From an uncultured Oscillospiraceae bacterium (GTDB lineage: Bacteria > Bacillota > Clostridia > Oscillospirales > Oscillospiraceae), in the NCBI GenBank assembly GCA_944385475.1, contig CALWXJ010000010.1, positions 1 through 50,638 on the forward strand: a DNA stretch of 50,638 nucleotides, read 5' to 3'. The notes below the pieces were generated by a model that was given only the letters and a program-made list of their open reading frames with translations, did not search any database and was not told the origin of the DNA. Made by a program: the position numbers and the translations under genes. The stretch's first letter is position 1, and every line of letters begins with the position of its first letter. Positions 39,257 through 49,852 of the stretch are shown one piece after another.

Positions 39257-39538
39257 TCAAAAACTGCAGGCTTGCTTTCGGGGTATGGGTTGCATTTCTC
39301 CCAAAATTACAAGGTCAATCACTACCAAGAAAAATACGCTTACAAGCAACATGCCATACAGTCGAAAATCTACAGCAAAGATAGCCGCAACGGTGCAAAT
39401 GGCAAAAAGAATGGACACCACAAACATGGTGTCCATAAAGGCAGCAATCCGGGCGCGAGAAGAGGCGGTCTCAGCACAGCGTGCGGAGGCCGCGTCCATA
39501 TTCATCCCAAAGCGCTTGCAGATGGTGTTCTTGCTCAT
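39257..39538 (-). CDS. Small unknown protein with two membrane segments
   Basis: The 93-residue protein starts at an ATG with GGAGG upstream (39538). A cytoplasmic N-terminus with M-N-M-D-A-A-S-A-R-C is followed by two hydrophobic helices (F-V-V-S-I-L-F-A-I-C-T-V-A-A-I-F and Y-G-M-L-L-V-S-V-F-F-L-V-V-I) and a short tail. I do not recognise the family. It has its own terminator, and no partner is evident. The position between the rhomboid-like gene and the aminotransferase operon gives no clue to function. Confidence 0.7.
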   Translation of the reverse strand: MSKNTICKRFGMNMDAASARCAETASSRARIAAFMDTMFVVSILFAICTVAAIFAVDFRLYGMLLVSVFFLVVIDLVILGEMQPIPRKQACSF

Positions 39539-39739
39539 GGGTGCGTCCTCCTTATCAAGTATTGGCGTTGCCGGCAACGCCGGATACGATGGAATTTGGC
39601 GTTATTATAAACGGATTTTCCCCTGAAGTCAATGGCTGCGGCCGTGCCGTTTTTGCCAAACATTTTCCGTCTCAAGGGTCGCTTTTGATAATTTCAGCCA
39701 AAAGGGGGCCATGGACCGTGTCCAGACCCCCCGGTGGCT

Positions 39740-40621
39740 TTATTCTGCAAAGTGTTCGTGGTGGAAGATATGGTCCTGGCAAAAGCAGTGATATCCTGCG
39801 CAGCGGGAGCAATAGCGAAACTCCAGCTCCGGGTGATCGGCATCAGTGCGGCCGCACACCTCGCATTTATGGCGGTATCCCCGCTGGGCCTCCTTCTTTT
39901 TCTGCTGGCGCACGGCGGACTTGAACTGAATGGTCTGGTGGCTGGTGACATGATGTCCCCGGCTGCGGCTCCAGCTGGCCAGGTCCATGATTTCCGGCCA
40001 GAAAAACACCACGAAGTTCAGCAGTGCCACAATGGGCAGGACGCAGCCCAAAAGATCCTGGAAATACAGAGACTGCAGGATCCTCCAGGCAAACAGGGCA
40101 AGGTCCAGCACCGCCAGCCACGAGGCCTTGAGGGGGATGATGAAGTAAAACAGGATCTGGGCGTTGGGGTACAGCACAGCGAAGGCCAAAAACAGCGTCA
40201 AGTTGATCTCGTCCGTCCCTGCCAGGGTCAAGCCGTAATTCCCCGTGATCAAAGAGGCCGCCACTGTGCTGATCAGGCACAATATCATACCGCTGATGTA
40301 ATAGAGGGTAAATTTGGCCGTTCCCCACTCCCGCTCCAGGCTGTTTCCCACGAAATAGTAGAAAGAGAGCATAATGACAAATGTCAGGGGGCGGTATCCG
40401 ATGGACACAAACACAAAGGTCACGATCCGCCAGATCTCCCCGTGGAGCAAATGCTCCAAATCAAAGGTCAAAAAGGAGATAGCTCCATAGTTATAACGGG
40501 TAAACGCGTAGACCAGATAGACCACGGCGTTGGCGATCACCACCCACCGCATCAGATTGGGAATCCCAAACCGCGGGTGGCGCAGGGCAAACCGGTCCAC
40601 GGCATCGTGCAGTTTTCTCAC
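39740..40621 (-). CDS. Rhomboid-like membrane protein lacking the catalytic serine, with Cys-rich tail
   Basis: The 293-residue protein from a GTG at 40621 (GGAGGAG upstream) has the rhomboid-like six-helix layout. G-E-I-W-R-I-V-T-F-V-F (about 61-71) is the typical L1 WR motif, and the G-N-S-L-E-R-E-W-G segment (about 92-100) follows. Where the protease G-x-S-G motif should be, it reads A-G-T-D-E-I-N (134-140), with no serine, so it is likely an inactive derlin/iRhom-like member. The cytoplasmic tail (about 215-293) is basic and then carries C-E-V-C-G (253-257), C-S-R-C (271-274) and a His-rich end H-C-F-C-Q-D-H, a probable zinc-binding ribbon. The longer ORF to 40984 runs over tRNA genes and is rejected. 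Confidence 0.8.
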   Translation of the reverse strand: MRKLHDAVDRFALRHPRFGIPNLMRWVVIANAVVYLVYAFTRYNYGAISFLTFDLEHLLHGEIWRIVTFVFVSIGYRPLTFVIMLSFYYFVGNSLEREWGTAKFTLYYISGMILCLISTVAASLITGNYGLTLAGTDEINLTLFLAFAVLYPNAQILFYFIIPLKASWLAVLDLALFAWRILQSLYFQDLLGCVLPIVALLNFVVFFWPEIMDLASWSRSRGHHVTSHQTIQFKSAVRQQKKKEAQRGYRHKCEVCGRTDADHPELEFRYCSRCAGYHCFCQDHIFHHEHFAE

Positions 40622-40740
40622 AGGCAACTCCTCCGGAAAAATTTGCTTTTTATTATACCCGTTTCCCACCCAAAAGTCATCCCTTAATTTTGTCCTTTTC
40701 CCACAGGCGGGAAATTTTGCACAGGAGCGCATTGTTATGG

Positions 40741-40770
40741 TTGACAAGGGCTCCCGGGATGTGATATAGT
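40741..40770 (+). promoter_or_regulatory. Promoter of the tRNA-Ser pair
   Basis: Perfect TTGACA (40741-40746), an 18-bp spacer and TATAGT (40765-40770), about 32 bases before the first tRNA. Confidence 0.75.
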
Positions 40771-40801
40771 ATTTTAGCGTCTGAGAGGTGGACCCATCCA
40801 C

Positions 40802-40889
40802 GGAGAGATGTCCGAGTGGTTGAAGGAACCGGTCTTGAAAACCGGCGATGCGCAAGCATCCGTGGGTTCGAATCCCACTCTCTCCGCCA
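40802..40889 (+). tRNA. tRNA-Ser(TGA)
   Basis: The acceptor GGAGAGA pairs with TCTCTCC. The long variable arm is typical of serine tRNA, the anticodon loop CTTGAAA gives TGA, the T-loop is TTCGAAT, and an encoded CCA is at 40887-40889. Confidence 0.95.
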
Positions 40890-40909
40890 TTTTTTCTCTC
40901 ATTGGATCT

Positions 40910-41002
40910 GCGGAAGTACCCAAGAGGCCGAAGGGGCTCCCCTGCTAAGGGAGTAGGCTGGATAAAACCGGCGCGAGGGTTCAAATCCCTCCTTCCGCGC
41001 CA
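40910..41002 (+). tRNA. tRNA-Ser(GCT)
   Basis: The acceptor GCGGAAG (40910-40916) pairs with CTTCCGC (40992-40998). The anticodon stem CTCCC/GGGAG encloses CTGCTAA, giving GCT. A long variable arm and an encoded CCA end at 41002. It is probably transcribed with the tRNA-Ser(TGA) 20 bases upstream. Confidence 0.95.
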
Positions 41003-41007
41003 TGATA

Positions 41008-41041
41008 AATCCCCTGGAAGCAGAAATGTTTCCAGGGGATT
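41008..41041 (+). other. Hairpin after the tRNA-Ser pair
   Basis: A 12-bp perfect stem (41008-41019 with 41030-41041), starting 6 bases after the tRNA. There is no T-tract; it may be a processing or stabilising element ahead of the terminator at 41101. Confidence 0.55.
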
Positions 41042-41100
41042 CGTGCATAATTTCCAGAAAGCAAGGGCATAACCCCTCGTCCGATGGGGATCCCCGGAAG

Positions 41101-41139
41101 ATGACCGCCTCGGGCGAAATGCCCAGGGCGGTCATTTTT
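41101..41139 (+). terminator. Terminator of the tRNA-Ser transcript
   Basis: ATGACCGCC (41101-41109) pairs with GGCGGTCAT (41127-41135), with an inner GGGC/GCCC stem, followed by TTTTTG. Confidence 0.8.
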
Positions 41140-41143
41140 GTTT

Positions 41144-42355
41144 TCAGATGGTCCGCAGCTGACCTGCCAGATGCCCGCTGGCCCAAGCCCATTGGAGATT
41201 GTAGCCACCGCAGTCCCCGTCGATGTCCAGCACCTCACCGGCGGCATAAAGCCCCGGCACCACCCGGCTCTCCAGCGTCTGGGGGAAAAACTCCGCCGTC
41301 CGGATGCCGCCGGCAGTCACCTGTGCCCCGTCAAAACCCTGGGTCCCTGTCACCGGCAGTGCAAAATCCTTTACCGCCCCGGCGATCCTGCCCAGGTCGC
41401 TGTCCCGCAGTTGGGCAATGGGGCTGTTCAGATCGTACCCGGCATAGCGCACCAGGGTCCTCCCCAGCCGGTTATGGAACATGCCGGTGAGCAGGTTCTC
41501 CATGGTCAGCTCCGGCCGGTTCCGCTGCCGGTCCTCCAGGGCCTGACGGACCTGGGAGGGGGCCATATCCCGCAGCAGGTCCACGTGGAGGACCAGCTCC
41601 TGGGGGGACACGGCAGCACAGCGGGAGAGGTCGAATCCCACCGGGCCGCTGATTCCAAACTCCGTAAACTGCACCTCCCCCCGGCACTGCCGCAGCAGCT
41701 CCCTGCCGCGGCAAAGACGTACCTGGGCCTGCGCCCGAACGCCTTTGAGGGACTTTACAAAGGTGTTGTCCGTGCGGATCTGCACCAGTGCGGGATACAG
41801 CTTTGTAGCGCTGTGTCCCAGGCCTTTGAGCAGGGCATAGCCGCTGGAGGTGCCGCCCAGATGCGTACCGGCCATTCCGCCGCAGCAGACGATGACCCGC
41901 TGGGCATGGATCTCCTCCTCTCCCAAAAAGAGGGTAAACGCCCCGTCTTTCCCCGCCGCGAGGGCCGTGACCTCGCAGCCGGTCAGGATCTGCACCCCTG
42001 CCTCTTCCACAGCGAAGCGCAGCACATCCAGAACGCTGCCCGCCTGGTCGGAGAGGGGATAGACCCTTCCGTCTTCCTCAGCCACGGTAAAGAGTCCCAG
42101 ATCGTGGAAAAACCCCAGTACCACCTCAGGGGGAAAGGCCTCCATGGCAGGCCGGGCAAAGTCCACCTGCTGGCCATGGTAATACTCCAGGCCAAACTGC
42201 AGATTGGTGAGATTACACCGGCCATTTCCTGTGGACAGCAGCTTGCGCCCCACCCGGGCCTGCCGCTCCAGCAAAAGGACCCGGTGTCCTTCCCGGGCTG
42301 CCGTCAGCGCCGCCATCAGCCCTGAGGCGCCGCCGCCGATCACCGCCACATCCAT
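41144..42355 (-). CDS. HI0933-family flavoprotein (NAD(P)/FAD-dependent oxidoreductase)
   Basis: The 403-residue protein starts with the dinucleotide fold V-A-V-I-G-G-G-A-S-G-L-M-A-A. It has V-G-R-K-L-L-S-T-G-N-G-R-C-N-L-T-N, the hallmark loop of the HI0933/YhiN family, then V-C-C-G-G-M, F-T-E-F-G-I-S-G-P and G-E-V-L-D-I-D-G-D-C-G-G-Y-N-L-Q-W-A-W-A-S-G. FAD is bound; the substrate is not known for the family. The gene overlaps nothing and lies 18 bases after the EamA transporter gene on the same strand, so the two may be co-transcribed. Confidence 0.92.
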   Translation of the reverse strand: MDVAVIGGGASGLMAALTAAREGHRVLLLERQARVGRKLLSTGNGRCNLTNLQFGLEYYHGQQVDFARPAMEAFPPEVVLGFFHDLGLFTVAEEDGRVYPLSDQAGSVLDVLRFAVEEAGVQILTGCEVTALAAGKDGAFTLFLGEEEIHAQRVIVCCGGMAGTHLGGTSSGYALLKGLGHSATKLYPALVQIRTDNTFVKSLKGVRAQAQVRLCRGRELLRQCRGEVQFTEFGISGPVGFDLSRCAAVSPQELVLHVDLLRDMAPSQVRQALEDRQRNRPELTMENLLTGMFHNRLGRTLVRYAGYDLNSPIAQLRDSDLGRIAGAVKDFALPVTGTQGFDGAQVTAGGIRTAEFFPQTLESRVVPGLYAAGEVLDIDGDCGGYNLQWAWASGHLAGQLRTI

Positions 42356-42373
42356 ACCTGCTCCCCTCTCTTC

Positions 42374-43306
42374 TTATCTTCCGTACTTGGTCACCTGCCA
42401 CACGCCCACGATGATCAGCACAGTACCCACTGCCAGCTGCCAGGTAAAGGGATCATGCAGGATCAGCACGCCGGACAAGGAGGCGCAAAGAGTGGTGATG
42501 GCTCCGAAGATGGTGGCCTTGGCCACGGCCATTTTCCCCTGGGAGTAGTTGACGCAAAGCCGTGCCGCCACAGAGCAAAACAGGCTCAGCATCAAGGCCG
42601 CCCCCAGGAATTTGGGCTCCTGCAGGGCAGCGGCATAGAGGGCGAGGCTTCCCTTGTTGGAGATCAGTGCCACTGCCGTAAAGATTCCGGCGGAGATGAC
42701 CATCACCATGTACGTCCGCTCATAAAACTCATATACCATGGACGCCTTTCTCCCAGCGGTGGAATTGGCGCCGGCGGAAACGCAGGTGCAAAGCAGGAAA
42801 AAGGCCCCCAGCGGCCCGATGATCCCCAGGGAACTTCCGGAAACGGTGATCAAAATCACACCGCAGATAGGCAGGGCCGCAAACAGCACCTGCCTGAGGT
42901 TGGGGTATTCCTTGAGGAAAATAGCGGCAAAAATCATGGAGGATACCGGGATTGCCGCCACAATGACCCCGGCATAGGTGGCATTGGTGTATAAGATGCT
43001 ATAGCTTTCTGAGTAGTAATATACCGGCTCCAGGATCCCCAGCAGGAGCAGCAGTTTCCAGTCCTTTCCCCTGAGGGAGATCTTCACCTTCCCCATCGCC
43101 ACCGGCACCGTCATAATCAGTGCGGCCAGGATATACCGCACAGACAGCAAAATCGCCGGGGTGGTGATCTCCAGAGCCACGCGGCTGAAAAGGTAGCTGA
43201 AGCCCCAGATGCCATACCCCATGGTGGCGGTGATAATGGGCAGCCGTCGCATCCACGGGCCCTCTTGTCGCGTCTGGAGTTCCTGATCCTGCCGGTTTTC
43301 CTCCAT
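42374..43306 (-). CDS. EamA/DMT superfamily transporter
   Basis: The 310-residue protein has ten hydrophobic segments in two EamA halves, each of about 140 residues: the first from M-G-Y-G-I-W-G-F-S-Y-L-F-S-R, the second near G-P-L-G-A-F-F-L-L-C-T-C. The arrangement is typical of drug/metabolite exporters or amino-acid exporters of the plasma membrane. GGAGGGG is upstream of the ATG. An N-terminal cytoplasmic stretch of about 22 charged residues (E-E-N-R-Q-D-Q-E) is longer than usual. The exported compound is unknown. Confidence 0.88.
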   Translation of the reverse strand: MEENRQDQELQTRQEGPWMRRLPIITATMGYGIWGFSYLFSRVALEITTPAILLSVRYILAALIMTVPVAMGKVKISLRGKDWKLLLLLGILEPVYYYSESYSILYTNATYAGVIVAAIPVSSMIFAAIFLKEYPNLRQVLFAALPICGVILITVSGSSLGIIGPLGAFFLLCTCVSAGANSTAGRKASMVYEFYERTYMVMVISAGIFTAVALISNKGSLALYAAALQEPKFLGAALMLSLFCSVAARLCVNYSQGKMAVAKATIFGAITTLCASLSGVLILHDPFTWQLAVGTVLIIVGVWQVTKYGR

Positions 43307-43413
43307 GATCTGCCCCTCCTATATTTTGGTATGATTGGGTCCTTGTGAAAAATTTTATCGGAAGCCCCAACTCTTGTCAACTCCATTGCCGCGCTTTTCC
43401 AGCTGGGCGCAAC

Positions 43414-43448
43414 AAAAAGTGCCCCGCCGGGGTTTTAGCGGCGGGGCA
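43414..43448 (-). terminator. Terminator downstream of tRNA-Leu
   Basis: The stem TGCCCCGCC (43420-43428) / GGCGGGGCA (43440-43448) is followed on the minus strand by TTTTT (A-run 43414-43418). A second symmetric hairpin (43507-43534) lies closer to the tRNA, without a T-run. Confidence 0.65.
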
Positions 43449-43537
43449 GTTCCCGCACCTCGTCACCCGCCAGAAGGCGGGGAGGCTGCAGCCGCCTGAT
43501 TAATAGAGAAGGACATCCCCAGGGATGTCCTTCTCTG

Positions 43538-43622
43538 TGGTGCGCCTGAAGGGACTCGAACCCACACGCATCGCTGCACGAGAACCTAAATCTCGCATGT
43601 CTACCAATTCCATCACAGGCGC
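43538..43622 (-). tRNA. tRNA-Leu(TAG)
   Basis: The acceptor GCGCCTG (43622-43616) pairs with CAGGCGC (43548-43542). The anticodon stem CGAGA/TCTCG encloses TTTAGGT, giving TAG. The D-arm ends in TGGTAGAC, a long variable region is present, the T-loop is TTCGAGT, and an encoded CCA is at 43540-43538 on the minus strand. Confidence 0.95.
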
Positions 43623-43659
43623 ATATAAGCGGCGGGAGATCCGCGCCGCTGCGTTCGTC

Positions 43660-44136
43660 TTAATGCCGCGGGTAAAATTCCTCCGGTGTCTTTGCCACGG
43701 GGAGGGCCTCTTTTACCCGCTTCGAAAAGGCGGGGGTACAGATCAAAGCCCAAGCATACCCATCATAGCAAATCATCTCCAGCTGGGTCAATGGCGTCTG
43801 GAAATCATACTCCGGCGAACCGAAATTTTCAATCTCCCAGCAGGGCTCATAATTCCAAACCTCGCAGGGCTGCGTACCTTTTGGCACAGCCGAGAGGACG
43901 CCGCCGAACATGAAAGAAATATATCGTGCGGACAAATGCGCGGTCAGTTCTTTGTCGTCCATCAGCAATCCTGTCCACTGCCAGCGCCTGCGCACTTCCT
44001 CCGGGCAGGTTTTCGCGTACCAAAGATCGTGGTCGGTAATGACCCAGTCATACTGGTATTGCAGATCCCCCAGTGCCGAAAAAATGTCCAGCAGATCTTG
44101 TTTGAGATCCTTTCTGGCGATCATCCAGAAATCCAT
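43660..44136 (-). CDS. Unknown 158-residue protein
   Basis: I do not recognise the family. The protein is rich in aromatic residues: D-F-W-M-I-A-R-K-D at the start, Y-Q-Y-D-W-V-I-T-D-H-D-L-W-Y in the middle, and I-C-Y-D-G-Y-A-W-A-L-I later. It is soluble, without signal or membrane segment, in the style of immunity or small domain-of-unknown-function proteins that occur alone. Start ATG at 44136 with GGAGG upstream; the 21 upstream residues are rejected. It is a single-gene unit between tRNA-Leu and a divergent serine hydrolase gene. The 246 bases to the next gene hold no other clear signal. Confidence 0.65.
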   Translation of the reverse strand: MDFWMIARKDLKQDLLDIFSALGDLQYQYDWVITDHDLWYAKTCPEEVRRRWQWTGLLMDDKELTAHLSARYISFMFGGVLSAVPKGTQPCEVWNYEPCWEIENFGSPEYDFQTPLTQLEMICYDGYAWALICTPAFSKRVKEALPVAKTPEEFYPRH

Positions 44137-44382
44137 TTCATTTCCTCCAACAGCGCGCAGCATCTGGCCACTCCAAAGGCAAATAAGAGTATAGCACAAT
44201 CTTCACTCTTGAACAACATAAACTTGTACGGTACAATAGGCCTGTCCCAAATATTTCAAATGGGCATCCCTTTTTTGTGAGGGGGCTCCAGGCCGCCGGG
44301 TCTTGCCACGTTCTTTGAAACCCCGCCTGGCAGCTTTGCGCCCAAAACCATGGACGCCTCAGGGCGGGAAAGGACAGGGAGT

Positions 44383-46452
44383 ATGAACAAGAAAAGATGG
44401 CCGGTGCTGCTTTTGGTCCTGGCGCTGTTGTGGTCTTTTGCGCTGCCGGCTCATGCAGCGGATACGGAAGCCACCCCCAGCGAAGATACCGGAGATGTCT
44501 CCGCGGAAGTTCTCTCTCAAATGGCAGCCGCCACCGCCCTGGAATACAGCGCCGCTGACAGTTTGACCTGGGCCATATGGGATACCGGTGAGATCATCGC
44601 CTCCGGCGGGGCCAGTGCCCTGGAGGGCACACAGGCCTCCCCCTCGGATGAACTCTATGGGATCGGCTCTGTCAGCAAGATCTTCACCACCGCGGCGGTG
44701 CTGCAGCTTTGTGAGGAGGGCCGGGTGGCGCTGGACGCCCCTGTGACTCGCTATCTGCCGGACTTTCAGATGGCGGACCCCCGCTATCGGGGCATCACCG
44801 TCCGGATGCTCCTCAATCATTCCTCGGGGTTGATGGGCTCTCTCTCCCTGGAAAATGAACTTCTTTTTGATGACACTGATTCCTCCGCTCTGGATCTGTT
44901 TTTGGAGCGTTTGAAAGATCAGCGCCTCATGGCAGACCCCGGGGCATACAGTGTCTACTGCAACGACGGCTTCACCCTGGCGGAGCTGGTGGTAGAGGCG
45001 GTCAGCGGCCAGACCTTTATGGAGTATGTGCGAAGCCACCTTCTTGTCCCCGCCGCTCTGGAGCATGTGTACGCGCCTGGAGAGGCGCTTGACCTGCCCC
45101 TGGCCGCCATATACTCTGCCGGGGATCCCCGCCCTCTGCCCCAGGACTGCCTCAACGCTGTGGGAGCGGGGGGGCTGTACGCCACCGCCGAGGACCTGGC
45201 GTCCTTTGGAGGCGCTCTTACAAAGGCGGGGCTTTTGAAGCAGTCCTCCCTCAACGCCATGGCCGCCCCGGAATACAGCCGGGGCATCTGGCCGGAAGAT
45301 ACCCTTGACGCCCTGGCCTTCGGCCTGGGATGGGACAATGTGGAGTGGTTCCCCTTCTGCCAGAGTGACATCACCGCCTTGACCAAGGGTGGAGACACCC
45401 TTTATTACCACGCGGCCCTGGTGGTGATTCCCCAGTATCACATGGCGGCGGCGGTGCTGAGCTCCGGCGGCGCCTCCACATACAATCAGCTGGCGGCCAC
45501 CCAGATGCTCCTTGCGGCTCTGGATGAGCAGGGCGTCTATGTGGATGAGACCCTTCCCGCTCCGGAGGCCACCGTTCCCTCTCCTATGCCGGCGGAGGTG
45601 GCGCAAAATGCCGGGTATTACGGCTCCACTTCCGTGCAGTATCAGGTGTCCATCTCCCCGGAGGGCACTCTCACCTTAAGCTATCTCACCTATCCCTCTC
45701 TTCCCGGCCAGACCTTCGTCTACTGTGCTGACGGCTCGTTCCGGGACGCCACCGGCACAGCGCAGCTGCGGTTTATCAAGGAGTCCAATGGAGAGACCTA
45801 TCTCTACCAAAAGGCTCTTTCGGTGGTTCCGGGGCTGGGGGCTCTTCCGGTTTCCAACTATGCGGCTGTAAAAATGCCGGAAAATCAGCTCTCTGATTCC
45901 GTGCAGGCCATCTGGGATACGGTATATGCCACCAGTATCCTGCCGGTGAGCGAGCGATATTCCTCCCAGTCGTACCTCGCCCTGGGCAGCAGCGAGCTGC
46001 AGGAGGTCCCGCAGATGGTGCCGGGATACATCGGCGGGTCCCGGATCGTGGACGAGACGTCTGCCCGCTATTCCCTGCAGGTCCCCGGCAATGCCGGGCG
46101 GGACGGCCAGGACTGGACGCTCACGCAGCAGGGCGGCGGCACCTGGGTCCAGGTAAATGAGGAGCTGTACATGCCTGAAGACCAGGCTCCCGACCTCTTT
46201 GCCGGCGGCGGCTGGTCCTATACCACAGTGGGTGAGGATGGCTATGCCCGTTGGTATCACGTGGGGGACTGCGCAGGAAAATCCATGACCGTCCAGGTTC
46301 CGGAGGAGGCAGGTTTTTGGGTCTATGACGCCACCGGCGCTGTGACGGCCTCCTCCGTACTGTGGGATGACACCACGGTGACTTTGCCGGAGGGGGGCCT
46401 GGTGGTCTTTGCCGGCGATCCCGGCTCTCGTTTCCATCTCCGCCTTGCTTAA
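44383..46452 (+). CDS. Secreted serine hydrolase, beta-lactamase class C/DD-peptidase type
   Basis: The 689-residue protein has a signal peptide (K-K-R, core, cleavage after A-H-A at about 25). Its penicillin-binding-fold domain (about 40-400) carries catalytic Ser96-Val-Ser-Lys99 in G-S-V-S-K-I, Tyr192-Cys-Asn194 as the second motif, and H-S-S-G-L in the loop between. A third motif in the K-G-G-D-T region near residue 345 is plausible. A beta-rich C-terminal part of about 280 residues follows, with no anchor seen. Such enzymes act on D-Ala peptides, esters or beta-lactams; which one cannot be told. The ATG is chosen for the signal peptide. Confidence 0.88.
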   Translation: MNKKRWPVLLLVLALLWSFALPAHAADTEATPSEDTGDVSAEVLSQMAAATALEYSAADSLTWAIWDTGEIIASGGASALEGTQASPSDELYGIGSVSKIFTTAAVLQLCEEGRVALDAPVTRYLPDFQMADPRYRGITVRMLLNHSSGLMGSLSLENELLFDDTDSSALDLFLERLKDQRLMADPGAYSVYCNDGFTLAELVVEAVSGQTFMEYVRSHLLVPAALEHVYAPGEALDLPLAAIYSAGDPRPLPQDCLNAVGAGGLYATAEDLASFGGALTKAGLLKQSSLNAMAAPEYSRGIWPEDTLDALAFGLGWDNVEWFPFCQSDITALTKGGDTLYYHAALVVIPQYHMAAAVLSSGGASTYNQLAATQMLLAALDEQGVYVDETLPAPEATVPSPMPAEVAQNAGYYGSTSVQYQVSISPEGTLTLSYLTYPSLPGQTFVYCADGSFRDATGTAQLRFIKESNGETYLYQKALSVVPGLGALPVSNYAAVKMPENQLSDSVQAIWDTVYATSILPVSERYSSQSYLALGSSELQEVPQMVPGYIGGSRIVDETSARYSLQVPGNAGRDGQDWTLTQQGGGTWVQVNEELYMPEDQAPDLFAGGGWSYTTVGEDGYARWYHVGDCAGKSMTVQVPEEAGFWVYDATGAVTASSVLWDDTTVTLPEGGLVVFAGDPGSRFHLRLA

Positions 46453-46493
46453 AAGCTCTCCCCTGACGGAGGGCGCAAAAGGGGCACACAGCC

Positions 46494-46526
46494 AAAGGGC
46501 GCCCGGCCACTGGCCGGGCGCCCTTT
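46494..46526 (+). terminator. Bidirectional terminator
   Basis: A 16-bp palindromic stem (46494-46509 with 46511-46526), with AAA on the left and TTTTC on the right, lies between the serine hydrolase gene and the convergent typA gene. Confidence 0.8.
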
Positions 46527-46534
46527 TCATGGTC

Positions 46535-48358
<1,824 letters not shown>

Positions 48359-48398
48359 AAAGTCCCTTCCTCAAATCAAAATTCACATACAGATTAGT

Positions 48399-48427
48399 AT
48401 TATATGCCGCTTTTTTTTACTTTTCAA
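48399..48427 (-). promoter_or_regulatory. Promoter of typA
   Basis: On the minus strand TTGAAA (48422-48427), a 17-bp spacer and a perfect TATAAT (48399-48404), about 40 bases before the start codon. The gap 48359-48669 holds this and the serA promoter; the rest is featureless. Confidence 0.8.
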
Positions 48428-48552
48428 TATCCATTCCGGGGTTTTTTGAAAAACTTGCCGTTTCTTCGCCGGGTTTTGCCGCAGGGCGCCCTCCGCCGCC
48501 TTTTTTACTAAAGAATCCACCCCTATCCGCTGTTTTTTCGGTCCTCCTTCTA

Positions 48553-48581
48553 TTGACCCTACTCTGACAGGGTCCTATAAT
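48553..48581 (+). promoter_or_regulatory. Promoter of the phosphoglycerate dehydrogenase gene
   Basis: TTGACC (48553-48558), a 17-bp spacer and a perfect TATAAT (48576-48581) lead to a leader of about 80 nt. The leader has a short hairpin GTGGTCC/GGGACCAC (near 48635-48654) just before the ribosome site, which may control translation. Confidence 0.8.
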
Positions 48582-48669
48582 GGAATTGCTGCCACGGAAG
48601 CGACGCCAGCGCCGCACGTTCCGCCGCAAGTACTGTGGTCCGCTGGGACCACCCAGGAGGCTGTTTGCC

Positions 48670-49839
48670 ATGTATCGTATTCAAACTTTCAATAAGATCT
48701 CCCCTGTGGGCCTCAACCGTTTCGATCCCGAGCTTTATACTGTGGGCGAAGATGTTGCGGATCCCCAGGGGATTCTTGTCCGCTCCGCAAAGCTTTTGGA
48801 CTATTCCTTTCCGGAAAGTCTCTTGGCCATTTCCCGTGCCGGTGTAGGGGTGAACAACATTCCGCTGGACCGCTGCTCAGAGGCGGGGATTGCCGTCTTC
48901 AACACGCCCGGCGCCAATGCCAACGCAGTGAAGGAGCTGGTGATCTGCGCCATGCTCATGGGGTCCCGGGACATCCCCGGCGCCATGAAGTGGGTGCGGG
49001 AACAGGCTGCCTCCGGTGTTGAGGTGTCCACCGTGGTGGAAAAGGGCAAGGCCGCTTTTGTGGGCCCGGAGCTCTACAAAAAGACCCTGGGGGTGATCGG
49101 CCTGGGGGCCATTGGCTCTCTGGTGGCCAATATTGCCCTGAGCCTGGGCATGGATGTCTATGGCTATGATCCCTATCTGTCGGTGGACGCGGCGCTGCGT
49201 TTGGATCGTCACATCCATGTGGTAAAAGACATCAACGAGCTTTATAAGCGGGCCGACTACATCACCATCCATATCCACTACACCGCAGAGACCGCCAAGA
49301 TGATCGGGGAGAAGGCCATTGGTGCCATGAAGCGGGGCGTGCGCTTTATCAACCTGGCCCGGGGCGAGATCGTGGACGATGACGCCATGCTGGCGGCTTT
49401 GGATACCGGGAAGGTGGCGGCTTATGTTACGGACTTCCCCAATAACCACCTTCTCACCGCCCCCCATGTCATCGCCCTGCCCCACCTGGGCGCCTCCACA
49501 CCGGAGAGCGAGCAAAACTGCGCCGCCATGGCAGTGGAGGAGCTGCGGGACTACCTGGAAAACGGTAATATCCGCAACTCCGTGAACCTCCCCGCAGTCT
49601 CCATGGAGCGCAGCGGTGTCATGCGCCTTTGCATCATCCATAAAAATGTCCCCGCCATGCTGGCCAACATCACCACCCTCCTCAGCCGGGACGGGGCCAA
49701 TGTAGAAAACCTCAGCAACAAGTCCAAGGGAGATTATGCCTACACCATGGTGGATCTTGGCAGTAAAGTAGATGAGAGCGTCATTGCGGATGTGCGTCAG
49801 CTGGCCAATGTGATCCGGGTACGGGTCCTTGTGTGGTAA
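48670..49839 (+). CDS. serA: D-3-phosphoglycerate dehydrogenase with ACT domain
   Basis: The 389-residue protein is of the short-type SerA. The substrate domain begins Y-R-I-Q-T-F-N-K-I, the NAD fold has V-I-G-L-G-A-I-G (about 142-149), followed by the loop Y-G-Y-D-P-Y. N-L-A-R-G-E-I-V-D-D carries the catalytic Arg, and L-P-H-L-G-A-S-T-P-E-S-E carries the catalytic His. A C-terminal ACT domain (about 315-389, N-V-P-A-M-L-A-N-I-T) probably binds serine for feedback. It oxidises 3-phosphoglycerate, the first step of serine synthesis. No serC or serB neighbour is present. The CAGGAGG site and own promoter support the start at 48670. Confidence 0.93.
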   Translation: MYRIQTFNKISPVGLNRFDPELYTVGEDVADPQGILVRSAKLLDYSFPESLLAISRAGVGVNNIPLDRCSEAGIAVFNTPGANANAVKELVICAMLMGSRDIPGAMKWVREQAASGVEVSTVVEKGKAAFVGPELYKKTLGVIGLGAIGSLVANIALSLGMDVYGYDPYLSVDAALRLDRHIHVVKDINELYKRADYITIHIHYTAETAKMIGEKAIGAMKRGVRFINLARGEIVDDDAMLAALDTGKVAAYVTDFPNNHLLTAPHVIALPHLGASTPESEQNCAAMAVEELRDYLENGNIRNSVNLPAVSMERSGVMRLCIIHKNVPAMLANITTLLSRDGANVENLSNKSKGDYAYTMVDLGSKVDESVIADVRQLANVIRVRVLVW

Positions 49840-49852
49840 ACACCCGTCAAAA

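Noticed and set aside
48582-48669. T-box-like GGTCC/GGGACC hairpin before serA
   Set aside because: The leader is only about 80 nt, too short for a T-box specifier stem and antiterminator, and no terminator is present. Kept only as a plain hairpin.
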